From Trichinella spiralis (lineage: Eukaryota > Nematoda > Enoplea > Trichinellida > Trichinellidae), in the NCBI GenBank assembly GCA_000181795.3, contig CM012953.1, positions 10,190,312 to 10,254,311 of the forward strand: a stretch of 64,000 bases of DNA. The letters are read 5' to 3'. Below, in pieces: positions 39,062-52,968 of the stretch. The notes under the pieces were generated by a model that searched no databases, was not told the DNA's origin, and was given only the letters and a program-made list of their open reading frames with translations. Position 1 is the first letter of the stretch, and each line of letters starts with the position of its first letter. The position numbers were made by a program, and so were the translations under genes.

Positions 39062-41328
39062 TCAGTAAATCAGTAAACTAACACAGCGCGATTCAATTGA
39101 ATCAAAATACAAAATAAAATGAATAAAGTAAAATCAAATAAATACTTTGAAAGAGAAAGAAAGAAAGAGGGAGAAAGAGAGGGGGAGGGAGATAGAGACA
39201 ATATCTGCTTGCGAACAACAATAACAAAAAACAGAAACAACAATAATAATAATAACTGCTAATGCTAAAGTAAAATTTGTCCTAGTAGTTGCTTGTAGGT
39301 GGGACAAGGGAATATAGCGCAGCGACACGACCGTGCAAAATGCGCCAACCTGCTAAGAGCTTGGCCAACGTGGCAACAACATTGGAACATTGGAAAAATT
39401 TGCCAGTTGGTGGACAACACAACGGCGCCACAGGTCGGCCAGCCACTGGTAAGCCAGCCGGACGACCGTGCCAGAGCGGCCGAAAATCTAATAACAGCTT
39501 AAATTGAAAATGAACGGTCATTAAAGCCGTCTCTCGTGATAGACCAGCCTCGGACCAGCCCCGGCCGGTCGGATCAATCAGCCAACTTCATTACAGCTTG
39601 CCAGTTTGCACGCGCGTACTCTTGGGATGAGCCGACTTTCGGCTTTCCACGTACACAAGCCCAGCGTTCTGCGCCGAATCTCTCATCCTTAGCTTCTCAG
39701 CTGCCACAAACAGCAGCACTTAATCTGGTTAACTACTGAGCGTGATAAAAAAAACACATCTATACATACAACATCTACATGTGAAAAAATAGAAAAAAAC
39801 CAAAGAAAATAAAGAAACAGAATACGAATTTTTCCGAATAAACGTTGCAAACACGCCTCGGGGACCTTTGCCGAAATCGATTGTCAAGCAATTCCCGGTC
39901 GCTAACTGTGAAAAGCTCCCGGAAAGGAAGCGGAAATAAAAAAAACAATCTGCATCTTCCTCCTCATTCATTGCTTAATAAACTTACAACACGACCCACA
40001 CAAACGAGGAACAAACAATTCAAAAAATAAAATTATTCTAATTTTTTACCTGAAAAAGATGTTTCACCGACGTGAGGTTGCCAGCGGTACGGCACCGACG
40101 AATGAAATCAGCACAGACAAGAGTGGTTGAACTAAACAAAAGCAGACGAAACTTTTCAACTGCAACTACAAGCACAGTACACTGGTTTACTGAACTCGGA
40201 ACAATAAACGAAAAGCAAACACGCACGATGCGGTAGTTATGATGATTGATTGATTGAAAATTCATGAAATTTAAAGAAAAACAATGATCACTACAATGAA
40301 CCGGATAAAAATATTTGAACTGAGAATCCTCTCGGAAACTGCACTTGTTGATCAATTTTTAAAATTTGGACAATAAAAAACAATAATGAGTAACATTCGA
40401 AATTTTTCATTTTTTAAATAAAACGGCAATAAAAAGTAGACAATGAAATGCATAATCGATCAACTTTAACCACAGAAATTGATAAAATTTTTTTTCAATC
40501 AATCTCACTTTCAGTACGCAGTAAAGGTTTCAACTTTCAGTAAAATTTTAAAAGTTAAATATATACTTCAAAAATACATCTACCAAAACACTGATAAAAT
40601 TCAAAAGATACGGTAAATGGTTATCATAATCGAAATTTTTCTGACAGAGCTAAACAAAAACTGTCACTTGACTGATGCTTAAATAGTTTACATTTGAGAT
40701 CGTACATTTGCAAAAGGACAACCAAACATTCCAAAAATAAATATATTATCAACAATATACTAAACGTTCATCTTTTACCACATTTGCACTAACTTTTCCG
40801 ACTCGTAGATAAAATTCATATGGTATACAAAAATGATAATTAAGCACAAATAATACTAGTATTTTTTTTGTAATTTAGCATTTTTTTAGTACAGAGAGGA
40901 GATTTTAAAATTGAAAATTAACCATTTTATAAAATAATAATTTCAATTGCATTATTTAAAAACAATCTTTGCTTTTTTTCTTAACATAAATTCCTTATTG
41001 TTTAACATTTGAAACTTAAAGGAAGATAGTCACATGTTAACAATTTTAATATTAAAAAGAACTTTGCCATTACAACGTAAAATATATTAACATAAACAGT
41101 TATAGATTTTGTCGATAATTAACGGCAACTGAAATGCGTCAATTAAAGAAAATTAGAATCTTTCGACTTTGCAAATGCTGTTAAATTTTCCAATTAGCAG
41201 TAATTTATAAAATCAAACTCATCTAAATTAAAAAGACTTGATTAGAAAAAACCAACAACAAAAAACACTGTTCAAACATTGTAGAAATAAAATTAAATAA
41301 AAACAAGTAGATGTTTGACAATTTATAA
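39062..41328. other. Region upstream of Ral and downstream of ERCC1
   Basis: 39290-39720 is markedly GC-richer than its surroundings, with CpG-containing GGCC/CCGG motifs, and may be the Ral promoter or first noncoding exon. 40050-40230 also holds a GC-richer patch. From 40360 to 41328 the sequence is AT-rich. Short open frames here show no domain. Confidence 0.4.
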
Positions 41329-42470
41329 TTATGACGGATCGTCTTCGAATTCTTCGAGAAGCAATTCATCGTCATTTTTCATTTCCGCTGCGGATGTTTC
41401 ATTGGAAAACAGTTTTGCAAAGCCTTCGTGTAATTTTTTCGCTTTACGCCGTCCCATTCCTGGACACAAAGAGAGTTCTTCTTCAGTAGCTTCGGCTATT
41501 TTTCTCAAACTTCCGAACATGTCAATTAGCGAGTCCGCATCGGTTTTCGTAATTGGCTAAATGTAAAAAAAAATTTGCACCCAACTTTTTGCCCAATACA
41601 AAACGAAAAAAAAAATTACATTACACGGACAAAAAGTTTCAAAGCATGTCACTGATCAAATATTCGAAATTAACCAATTCTGAAATAATACAAACCTTTA
41701 TACATGTAAGAAGCTCGGCGAGACGACTCCTTGAATCCGTTGCTGCTGATTTTGTCATCAAAAATTCTGCAGGCTTATTTTCGTAAATTTTATATGACTC
41801 GATATATTCGCCAACTTCTTCAGGACTCCATGTAAGTATCAAAGTCCACTCGGCGTGATAGCATACGGAATTCAATTCTCGTAACGTGTTTTCCGGTTCC
41901 ATAACGTCCACCAGAACGAACAGCACTTGAACGGCATATTTGTGACCAACTTCTTTCATGCGTTGATGAATGTAAGTGGGATGTACTTTGTGAAATTTCA
42001 AACTGAGAAACAACGCACAACAGCACTGACCAAGTACAAAGTCCGCTTTCGTTTCGCCAAATTCCCAGACAACATTGCGAACGTAACGAAGTACAGAATT
42101 GCCTTTCTGCCGATGGTTAACTATCACGGACCAGGTCGAAGATTTGCTCGGATGAGACTTCGAAGAAGAAGCAGAATCAGCTTCTACTGGTGCCTTTTCC
42201 AATTTCTCAGTTGACTGTTTTCCAATATCCTCATTCAAAAACTGCTCCGATGAAAGCGAACCAATTTTGCTTTTTTCGGCTTCACTTGATGATATATCCT
42301 AAAAAAATAAAAATAAATACCAACGTTCGTGCTGCTGCTGGATTTACTTGCTGTTTTTCCAATTTGGAAACTTTCTTCAATTTTGGAAATAACAATCCTT
42401 CCTGCTGTTCATCGTCACTGTCTCGCAATTTATCCAAAGATGGTATTTTAAACTCTTCACTATGAGACAT
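41329..42470 (-). CDS. ERCC1: ERCC1 DNA excision-repair protein
   Basis: ERCC1 is the non-catalytic partner of the XPF nuclease in nucleotide-excision and crosslink repair. Exons 42470-42348, 42298-41696, 41556-41329, 317 residues (human 297). The central domain is clear: SVIVNHRQKGNSVLRYVRNV, VWEFGETKADFVLGQCCCAL, FLSLKFHKVHPTYIHQRM, LILTWSPEEVGEYIESYK, NKPAEFLM. The C-terminal tandem helix-hairpin-helix has MFGSLRKIAEATEEELSLCP and GMGRRKAKKLHEGF. The protein extends past the human end with an acidic tail (DDELLLEEFEDD). Head to head with RECQL. Confidence 0.95.
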
Positions 42471-42822
42471 GTCAACTGTAAAACTGCATGAATCAAAAAA
42501 ATTAATGTAATTTTAAAAATATGTTTCACATTAAGTCACAATTTTATCCGCTATTATTCAACCTCTCATGCTGCATCACTTGAACAATCATTACAAATAA
42601 ATTTGTAATTGTATGGTTTTCAGGTACAAATATACAAAATATTATTTTTATTGTTATCCAATTCATTAAAAATTAATTCTAATTAATTATATTATTACAT
42701 TATTGATAAAAGTTTTTGAATTTTTTGGTAAATGTTGGTAAAAGAATGTTTCGAATAAAATGCAAGTTACCGTATGATTTGAAATATACCGTATTTTGTT
42801 TTTGAAATCGTTGAAGTCGACA
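42471..42822. promoter_or_regulatory. Divergent promoter region between ERCC1 and RECQL
   Basis: 352 bp separate the two start codons. AT-rich; no clear TATA box or repeat. Must hold both promoters and 5' UTRs unless further upstream exons exist. Confidence 0.5.
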
Positions 42823-45213
42823 ATGACTTCTTCTGACAAAGCTATCCAAGAAAGGATATTGAAAATTCAAGATGAATTAAACAGCATTAATGAAAAAATT
42901 TCCGATCTGAAACGTCAAGCTAGGGAATTGCAAGCGGAAAAAGAACTGCTTCAGGAACGGCTGGATCGTCGAGTTCAACAAGCTAACAGTGTGGAATCGT
43001 TGACTTCTTGGGAGACAGAATTTTTTTCTTGGTCATCAGAATTGAGTGAAAAATTGAAGTCCATTTTCGGCATGAATTCATTTCGACCACTGCAACTGTC
43101 TGCAATGAATGCTATTTTGTCAGGTCGTGATGTTCTGCTGACAATGTCTACTGGCGGTGGAAAAAGCTTGACCTATCAGCTTCCTGCGGTTCTTGGAAAT
43201 GCGTCTCAATTTACGCTTGTCATTAGCCCGCTTGTATCTTTAATGGAAGATCAAGTGATAAGTTTGAATACTCGTGGCATTGAAGTAAGAAAGATTTGCA
43301 TTGCTTTTACTTGTTTTCCTGTGCTTTTGTCACTAGTTTGTTTATTTTTTTTACAAAATTGATTTGTTGAGTAGCGAAATGTTGCGCAGTTTTCTTCTTC
43401 TGAAAAATCTTTTGTCATATTTATCTGTATTTTAAGTGAAAATTTCAATATGATAAATATGAAATTAAAAAATGATTCTTCTCCAACTGCACAACTAGAT
43501 TTGCAATACGACAAGAATTAATTGATTGAATTTGATTATTTTGGGAATAAAAAATTGAATTGTGAAATTTTCAGGCAGTTCTGCTTTATCAGCATACTCC
43601 GCCGGAAGAGATGAAACGCATATTAGCAGAAATGAATTCACCCGGTTGTAAATTTCGCCTGTTATACGTGACGCCGGAACGATTGGCCAAAAGTAAGCGT
43701 TTCATGGCGAAGTTGGAAAAAGCATATCAAGCTGGCTTGTTGAAGCTAATTGCCATCGATGAAGTGCACTGTTGCTCGCAGTGGGGTCACGACTTTCGAC
43801 CAGATTATAAATTTTTGGGTGTTCTGCGCCGACAATTTCCCGACACTCCAATTTTAGGCTTGACAGCGACGGCTACGGTTGCCGTGCTGCAGGATATTAA
43901 GGAAATTTTGAATATACCAATGGCGTTGGAATTCAGAGCCAGCTTCAATCGCCCAAATCTGTTTTACCAGGTTCAGCAAAAGCCGGATCGACCGGAAGAG
44001 TTGTTGCAGATTGTTTGTAAATTGTTGAAGGGTCAATTCTCTGGTCAGTCGGGAATTATTTACTGCTTTTCAAAGAAAGACTCTGAGACTTTTGCCCAAA
44101 ACCTGAGGTAATTGGATATTTTTTTCATTTTATTAAAAATTCAAAAGAGGTTTCTGCTTTGTGAAAGAAATAAATCAGTTGATTTGAATATGATTTAAAA
44201 ATTTATTTTATTGACATATTACATTTTCTCAAATGTGCAATTTTGAAAATTTGAAATTTTTGCGTAGATTTGATTGATGAGTAAAAAAGAAAAACGTTAT
44301 AAATTTCTCAAATTAATATTATTATATTCGGCATGGTAAATTTAAATATTTTGTTCATCTTTTGTAATTCTTTTCTTATTTTTTTGGCAGAACAAATGGT
44401 GTTAAAGCTGAACACTACCACGCCGACATGGATCCAAATGAAAGGGGAATGGTACACCGGAAGTGGCTTTCCAACAAATGTCAAGTAATCGTGGCAACGG
44501 TCGCATTTGGAATGGGCATAGACAAAGCCGACGTGCGCGTTGTCATTCATCTGGCGTTACCGAAGTCAGTGGAGAATTATTACCAAGAAAGTGGACGTGC
44601 TGGGCGTGACGGTCAGCCGGCTTCATGTTTGCTGTATTTCGGTTTTGCAGATCTGTTTCGTCTGAGCGTGACTGTCTGCAATGAAAGGAATGGTCTGGAA
44701 AATTTGTACAAAATGCTCGCTTACTGTACAGGTTTAGCCAGTTGTCGGAGGCGCTATTTTGCCGACCACTTCGACGAGCAGTGGAAACCGACCTGGTGCC
44801 AGTCGGCTTGTGACAATTGCCAACGACCACCCGGCTCGGTGCATCAGCAGGACGTGGTTCAGCAGTGCAAAATGGCGCTGGCAATCCTCGGTGCCAGTGG
44901 AGAGCGGAAATTTACCGCGTTGAAATTGATCGACACTTTATGCAAAAGCGAACACAGCTTGAAAGTGGACCAATGCAAACCAATGCTGGAGCTGATCCTG
45001 GTGCACATGCTTCTCGAAGGCTATTTGAAAGAGATGTTCCACTTCACCCCGTACAATATTATTAGTTATGTGGTTCCTGGCTTGCGCGATTTAGGCGATG
45101 ACGAACCTGTTATTGTACACTTTCCGGAAGAAATTTGTAAACAAAAAGCCACAAGCACTGCATCATCTCGTAAAAGGAAATCAGCAGATACTTCTCCATT
45201 ATATATTTCCTAG
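42823..45213 (+). CDS. RECQL: RECQ1-type DNA helicase
   Basis: An ATP-dependent 3'-5' DNA helicase acting in fork restart and repair. Exons 42823-43284, 43575-44107, 44391-45213. Start MTSSDKAIQ at 42823; an in-frame Met lies at 42796 with a less typical sequence. The N-terminal coiled coil (residues about 5-45) resembles human RECQ1. Motifs: motif 0 FRPLQLSAMNAIL, Walker A TGGGKSLTYQ, DEVH box in IDEVHCCSQWGHDFRPDY, LTATAT, FNRPNLFYQV, and motif VI YYQESGRAGRDG. The RQC zinc-binding Cys set includes ASCRRRYF and CQSACDNC, followed by the winged helix (ALKLIDTL). Basic C-terminal tail SRKRKSADTS parallels the human KKRK end. Full length. Confidence 0.96.
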
Positions 45214-45880
45214 ACAAATTTGCATATCGTTGTAATTTGCAAAATGTTCGACTGCAAAAAGTAGCCGTTGTTATTTGTTCTTCGTTACTGAAGTAAATAA
45301 TAATTCAACTTTGGCTTCTTGGACTGATTTTAACTACTGTCTGAAATATTCCATTGTTTTCATACACTGATTAGGTTGAAGCGTTCAATGCTTGATCCAC
45401 TCACACCAGCATGCATTCTCATTGGCTTGTAGCAAGTAGTATGATATTTTCGTCAAACTTTAAATTAGAATTTGAAAATTGATAACTTTCTTTTTCTCAA
45501 ATTATAACCAAATGTAATTTTGACATCATATCCACTGCACTGTATTATTAAATAAAATTCATCGAATGTCTTGCAACATGAATCACGAATTATTATTATT
45601 CATCGTATTGTTTGACATTATGAAAATTGCATTTTTGAGAACATTATTTTAATCTAGTACAAACAACTTTGGCTGTAAAATTTAATCTTTACAAACAATT
45701 TCCAACAACATAACCAAAAATCTATGTAAAACAATGAGATTAACCATGCAGGTGGAAAAAGAAGGCGCATCCTCAAGCAGCACGTACAATCAATCAGTAC
45801 GTGAGATGCATTTCAAAGCCTAGGAGGAAAAAAAACTATTCATCTTTCAAAAATTCGGCAATGTAATCTGTACTTATAAG
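45214..45880. other. Intergenic region after RECQL
   Basis: AT-rich 3' region with AATAA-type signals near 45297 and 45550. No gene seen. Confidence 0.4.
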
Positions 45881-47095
45881 TTGGCGCTTTAATGATAATA
45901 AAATAATTCTGAAATTCATAAAACAAGAGTATATTAAAACCTGAATAAAATGCTCAATCATTGCATCAAGCAAACCATGCAACGAATTGAGCATGTTGCG
46001 CAGTTAGCGGATTTGTTTCATATTTTTCATCTTTAACGGATGTTATTCATATAAATAAATAACAATTAACGTTTTGTTCAAAACATGATTTTTGTGCTTC
46101 GATAACCAAAGCAAACAATGAGTTTGCAGTTATTTCCGGATGTTATTACTAAACGTTAACTGCTGAAGAAGCAATTTAAAATAATCATTCACTTGTCAAC
46201 ATTGGAACATTTCTCTTATATATTTGTAAAAGAACATTAGCCATGGGTACAGATACGGCCGAATGCACGTCATCTGATACCGGTTGAATTAGTAACATGA
46301 GCACCGACGTGAAGTGTTCGTTCCAGAGTTTCTATTGTGCCCAAAGAGTATGGGTGCAATAACATCCCTACATCGGGATGTAAAACCCGGAAACAACATC
46401 TTTTTGATTTCACAAAGCTCCCAACGTGTTTTATGCTTGTAAATTGGCTCTTTGAAGAACATAAAATAATTTTGAAGTCCACGAAACAAATTGTAATTTT
46501 AAACTTGAATAAAATGCATAAGCAATAATGCACCAAGCATACAATGCAACAAATTGAACAAGTTGCGCAATTAACGCGGACTGTTTTTATATTTTTATCT
46601 TTAACAGATATGATTAATAAATAATTAATAATATGGAAGTAACTGAAAATAATTATCGACTTGTCAACATTGGAACCTTTCATTTATGTATTTGTAAAGA
46701 ATATTAGCCGTGGGTACAGATACGGCCGAATGCACGTCATCTGATACCGGTTGAATTAGTAATATGAGCACCGACGTGAAGTGTTCGAACCAGACTTTGT
46801 ATTGTATCCAAATAGTGTGGGTATAATCAGTTTCTACACGGAGATGTTAAACAAGAAACATCACATCTTTTCGCTTTTACGATTCTTGCAATGTGTTTTA
46901 TGCTTATAAATTGGCTCATTGAAAAGCATAAAATAATTTTGAAGTACACGAAACAATTAATAAGTAATTTTAAACATGTATAAAATGCACAAGCAATAAT
47001 GCACCAAGCATACAATGCAACAAATTGAACAAGTTGCGCAGGTAACGCAGATTGCTTTTATGTTTTTTTATCTTTAACAGATATGATTAATATAA
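45881..47095. repeat. Tandem repeat array 1 (about 467-bp units)
   Basis: A partial leading unit, then units whose TGGGTACAGATACGGCC box starts at 46244 and 46711 (period 467 bp). The second unit has diverged, especially past the AGTGTTCG box near 46782. The stretch 46040-46700 is almost identical to 53120-53790, an offset of about 7,088 bp. Each complete unit has a shared minus-strand open frame (ending HVGAHVTNSTGIR) and a plus-strand one (starting MPKEYGCNNIPT), neither recognisable. Confidence 0.85.
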
Positions 47096-50000
47096 TTAAA
47101 TTACCCTTTTTTACTTATGCTAGAAAACTAAAAGAAAATTTGGTTTATTGTTGCAAACATGATTTTTTCTTTCGATAATCAAAGATAAGGTATCAGTATG
47201 CTGCACATTCCGAATGTTATTAGTAAATGGATTGCTACAAAACAAGAAACTAAAAGTAACTGGTCACTTGTTAGTGTTCTGTTGCCACCCTTCTATATTT
47301 TTAAATTATATGAACTATTGATACAGATTCATCTGATACCTGCTGAATTAGTAATATAAGCACAGATTCTGAGTATTTGTATCGCAATGTAAACTGCAAT
47401 TAACAAGTGACGTATGCACAGGAGTGGTGCAGTACTCTCAAGAAAAACATTTAAACCGTACAGGGAGCACGCGACTTTACTGATCCATCAGTGTGCCGTT
47501 CCCACTTCTATTTCAACTGAAAACTGCAGCTTCGGATAATTTGTCAATTGTCTATTTTCCATATATACTAAAATCGCCTTAACCAACTCATCCGTTACGA
47601 CAAACGAGATCAACTTCCTACAAACGCACCATATGCAAAAAGCATTTGAAATTGCAAGTAAAGAAGTAATTTATCTGTCGAGAAAAACAACTGTTGCTTG
47701 ACATCCTTTTGAACATTGTTTATGCACTGTGGTAGATAAAAGTCGAAAGCCCTTTTATTATGCCGTTAAAGCTTTTTCATATCACGAAGGAGTCGAAATG
47801 ACATTCTTTGAAATTGTCGGCATTGGTACGCCATTTCCGCAATTGCTGTTAGCATCAGCAAAGGGTAATTGGCGCTACAAATATCACAAACAAATAGATA
47901 AGACGAAAAATAAAATTGAAATTAATTTAAAGAGGAAATCAAGTTTATTAATTCTATTTTTCCTTGCTTCTCTTAGTTATGTTAACTTTGCTTCCTTTTC
48001 TTTCTGTTGTTCTCAATGTTCAAGACAAATGATGATGCAATTCAATTTGTATCCAATCAAAAAAACCAACAAAAGTTAATATATCGAGGCAGATGCTTTA
48101 CGTTGAAGCGTACAAAGTGAAACGATAAAAACTGCATGTGTGCCAACGTAAAAGAGAAATAGCTCGCACCTTCTTATTGTTATATCACAAGCTAGCATTT
48201 TCGGTTTCAGTTTAGAAATCCATCGGCTGCTATGCAACAATCTCCACCAATTGGGAAGTGATACAAGTCATCCGTAGCGGTGAACATGTGGAAAGCTGCA
48301 CAGAAAATAAACACGCTTTATACAAATTATAGAAGCCGGACAAACTCAAATAGTGGGCCTTCGTTAGATCCAAGGTTAGTGCCAGGTGCAATTAGTGTAG
48401 CAATAATTAGCTAGAAAGCAGTGTCTCCACCAGCTTGAAAACAGCCGATCAGTTTCTAGCGTGGGGCCAGGTCCAGGATACGATATACATTAGCCCAGCC
48501 AGAGATCAATGCTGAACAAACGATGACCAAATCCAGTCAGCAACTTTTAATATATTATCCGCCAACCAATTATATATTAAACTTTGCGAACAAGACTTTG
48601 GCAAATCGCCTGGCTTGGAACGTTAAAAAACGAATTACATTCACAATCAGAAAAATTAATGAAAATTTTGAAATGCTAATGGCATTAGCATTTCTGCTAG
48701 TGCACCTTGTATCCGCGGGTTTCGAAATCTTAAATGTTGGGGCGTCGGTTCAAATTGAAACCTTGTTCGAGTACCTTCAGCAGGAATGGGCTATGAATGT
48801 TAAAACATCATAAATTGTGATAAAAATGAACAAAAATTTGAAAATATTAAAAATTCCACTATTAAAGTTAGAAAAATTGTAAAAAGAAATATTTGAACCA
48901 ATAAAACGCAAAATATTGAAGCTAATCAAAATGGAAAAGATTGAATCAATGAGCAATTAGACAAAAAAAACCAACAAGGCAACGCCACAAGCGTCGAATA
49001 ACAATGCTTTCAATGATCAGTAAGAAAACGCGATAAAAATTTGTTCCTCAGCTAGATTATGCATGAAAATTTTTATAAAATTGCTTTGTAAGAAATGAAT
49101 GCAAAATTCACATCCATGCAGCTATTACTTTACATGTATTAACTGTGGAAAACAAACAACCAACATAAAAGTAGCTCTGATGATAATACTGTTTTCTGTT
49201 ACATTACCGATACACATACAAAAAGCTCAGATTATAATATAAACTTTGCTTATACAGTACAATACAATACAATACAATACAAAAAAATTAGCAGCCAAAA
49301 TTTTTCATAAAATCACAACTTTTTCTCTAGCAACAACTTTTTTTATCATTTGTTAAGATATCATTTTTGGACTTTTCATTAGTAGTACTGCTTTTTTTTA
49401 TGCATACACAATTCTTTTTGTTTTTATTCTTCAGTAACAATTTCAGGAAATTAAATACACTTAAATTTCATCGAAGGAAACAATTTATTTATGTTCAAGA
49501 TGTGTTTCTAAGACAACTGCTATGTTTACTTTATGACTTTGCCCAACGCCCTTCGTAATTACAAAAATTAAAAATTATTCAAGTATTTTTCTCACTAAAA
49601 ACCATGTAAAATGTTTTGATTGAAAGCAAAAAAGAATTTTTACTATGTAATGTAGCACTTGTTAAAATATGGAAAGTATTTAGCTTTCTTTAATACTAAT
49701 CATTCCTAGTGTCAGTTCAACAACTGCTGTTTTGGAGAAATTGGCAGTTGTGAATTTTATCTTTCTATTAAAATCATCATTTGCTTAGCAACAGCACATG
49801 ATAAATATTGCAACCGTTAAATTGTTACTTTTTGAAGTGTTATCCAATGACAGAGAAGTTGAAAACTTTTTATTTCAAAAGCAACGATTGCAACGATGCA
49901 AAGCAAAATGAAATTTCTCATGCTTGACCAGCAGATGCAACAATATTATAAATTATACGCAAAATTGTAACAATAAGAAAATTTTGCTATTAAGCTTGAA

Positions 50001-52968
50001 ATTTTAAAATGCCAGTTGCTTTCACTTCGCAATTCTGTTGACTGAAACGGTTATTTGGAAACAGTCATCAATCAAACTTCAATGGAACAGTTGTGTTCTA
50101 ACATCCAGTAAAGCTGTTTGTTTTCTGAAGATGAAAGTGAAGCTTTCTTCATTTTACCACATTTTCATTTTCTGTGCTTGACTTCTTGCTTTGATTCTTC
50201 TCATCTACTATCTTATGGTAGACTATTAGCTGCCGTTTGATTTTAAATGCTCGAAACAACTATAATTTAATATATGAAGGAAGAGTTTACCAGCTGAAGC
50301 ACACAAATTTTGAAGATAAACAATGGGTTTACGAAGGCGTAAATAATGTTTTATTAAATTATAAATATGCATGATTATGAACAATCATTGACGTTCTTTT
50401 TGTAGGTAAAAAGAAGATTCAGGAGTGTAATGCACACGAACTCAAATGTGAATGCTGTGTTGAAATTCGCTCCTCATGCTCATAATTGTACCCCATACAG
50501 CAATATTTTACATAAAATTGAAAAATGTAATCTTAAACGCGAAGCAGCTGAATAAGAAAAGCTTGTTCTACAGATTTATACCGGCAGCATATCTGCAAAT
50601 TTGGAAACTACCAGTCGGTTTTCAATATACAGAAAAGTGAATGCTCTAACGAACAGAAGCCAGGCAAAAAGATTTCCTCTGCTGTCAGCAAATGAACATT
50701 TTTCCAGTCAGCTAAAAGGCAAAGCCTAAGTGACTGCTTTCGTGGTGCAATGTATATGATCATATTTTAATATTCTGTGTTGAAGAAAATTTGAGTTCTA
50801 TTTGAGCATTCTGTCTGGAGGAGTATTGATACCAGGTTTAAAATTACTCCTGAATGGTACCAGCAGATGTTCACCATTCATGTTTTTCTAGAGTGTAAAT
50901 TAATTTCGCTTGTATAATGTTATACTGTTGGAAAAGATGTTGGAATACTATATTGTAAAATTTTGAATAAATGAATGTTAAAGGCGGCATAGTTACATGT
51001 TGTCTGTCCTTCAACTACTTAAACGATAATTTGTGACTTATCAAACCAACAACGGAAAAAAATTGCGCAAGCTAGTTAAGTTGTTAAACGCCGAAAATAG
51101 AAATAAGAAAAAATTGAATTTTTTTACAAATTGAATTTCTTATCTCACTGCATTACTGAACAAAAAATATCAAACGCACACAAAAAATAGTTAATCTGTG
51201 CAAAAGCATCTTCAATTTGTGCCTTTGTCGAGTCAGTACATAGAGCATTGCTTCTAAAGAGGAGTAATTTTTACAGACCGTAAAGACAGTCCCAAGATTT
51301 GACTGATATCTTCACACACCAGGATACCAGCCAATTCTATATTGCAGCAATGTTCTCCAGATTTATCACTGCCCCTTCATAGTCACCACTTGTCTGAGAT
51401 ACTTCACACTACCCCGCCAAAGTTGGCGTTTCAGTCCTTACGAGCACTACAGTGTCAAGCTGAAGCTGAATATGCAAATGGCCTGGAATTTCTGCAACGC
51501 TGTCTCAAAGTATGTCACCGTCTTTGTCAGGCAGTGAACCCCAGCTAGTGCGCAATTATTGAGCATGCAGAATAATGAGAATGAAAGCCAGAGCGACAGA
51601 TAAAAGACTAATTTATGCTGAAGACTTGAGGATAATTAGCAATGACCATATTTTGGGAGAACACATGCGGTGAGTATTGGGGCACAACTTTATGGAGGAA
51701 ACTTCAACAGTAAACCAACTTTTGTTGGCTTTCTATTGTTAAGAAAAATAATTTTAAAATACAATAGATCAGCAAATTTATAAGCGCCGATTTTTAATCT
51801 AAATGTTCCACATTTCCTTATCATTGAAATACAAATATTGCAACTGCAGTGTTCCATCAACCCAGTGTCCGTTTACTTTGGAAATTGAGAAAAAGTTTTG
51901 CACAATTCGTAAAACTAGATAAACAAATGTTTCTTTATTTATAAATAAAATTGCACATTTTTATTTATATATTTAAATAAAGCCAAGAATAGAACGCAAA
52001 AAACACTAGTCAAAAAACTTCGTAAAGATGAAAAAAATCGATTTCAAGCAGAATGATTGTATAGAACGGTCACGCACGCTAAAATTAGAAAAGTATTTCG
52101 ATGCTAACATTTATTAGTTGCCACATCTGCTTTTAGCTGACAACAGCAGCTGCGGATAATTTGTCAATTGTCTGTTTCCGTTTATACTAAAATCGCCTTA
52201 ATCCACTGATCCGTTACGACAAACGTGAACAATTTCCTACAAACGGAAACGCACCATATGCACATAACATTTGAAATTGTAAGTAAACAAGTAATTTATT
52301 TGATGAGAGGAACAACTGTTTGGTTGACATCATTTTAAATATTATTTATGCAGTCGGGTAGAAAAATGTAAATTTCTTTGAAGATGCCAACGGAAAGGAC
52401 GCTATGCTTGCACCAAACAGAAAAACTGTTAAAGCTTCTTCATTTCACAAGGCAGTCGAAATGACATCCTTGGAAATCCACAGCATTGGTGCGCCAATTG
52501 TGTACAATCCACTTCCGTCTGTCCACATGTGTACAATGTTCCGCATGAAGAAAAGATAATTGGCGTAACAACCAATATTGCATATCAATTAAACGATCCG
52601 TTTGCTCTAATTTCCGGATGTTATTAGTAAATGGTTAGCCTGTAAAGAAGCAAATAAAAATAAATAGTAGCTCACGTGTTAACATTGACAGGCTGCTGCT
52701 ACCCTTATACATCTTAAAATTACATTAACTGTTGGTGGAGATACAGCCTAAGACGCGTGCTCTCCAATCTCCAATTAGCCTAAAATTCACCGATACGAAG
52801 TGTTGGAATCGTACTGTAGTTGCAGTAATCCCATGACGGTGGAACTAAATTCACTGTATCCACAGGGTATGAGTGCAATGAATTGGTGTAGGAGATGGAT
52901 TTCTAAGCATTGCAGCAGAGTCACTGTCCATATTTTAGATATCTGGTAGTGTGATGCATATTTGTAAT
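47096..52968. other. Gene-poor repeat-rich region
   Basis: No recognisable gene. 47210-47390 and 52600-52790 are diverged relatives of the 467-bp repeat. 47520-47830 is similar to 52150-52500 (shared ATAATTTGTCAATTGTCT, ATCCGTTACGACAAACG, CACCATATGCA). Open frames at 47729-48079, 48523-48813 and 51342-51548 have no domain I know, and composition gives no support for coding. The rest is AT-rich. Confidence 0.5.

Noticed and set aside
39289-39737. Open frames in the GC-rich stretch upstream of Ral
   Set aside because: Several overlapping frames are open because of composition; none resembles a protein family. Treated as a possible promoter.
48523-48813. 96-codon open frame (EMLMALAFLLVHLVSAG)
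   Set aside because: Contains a hydrophobic stretch but no homology, and lies in repeat-rich DNA; kept as unsupported.
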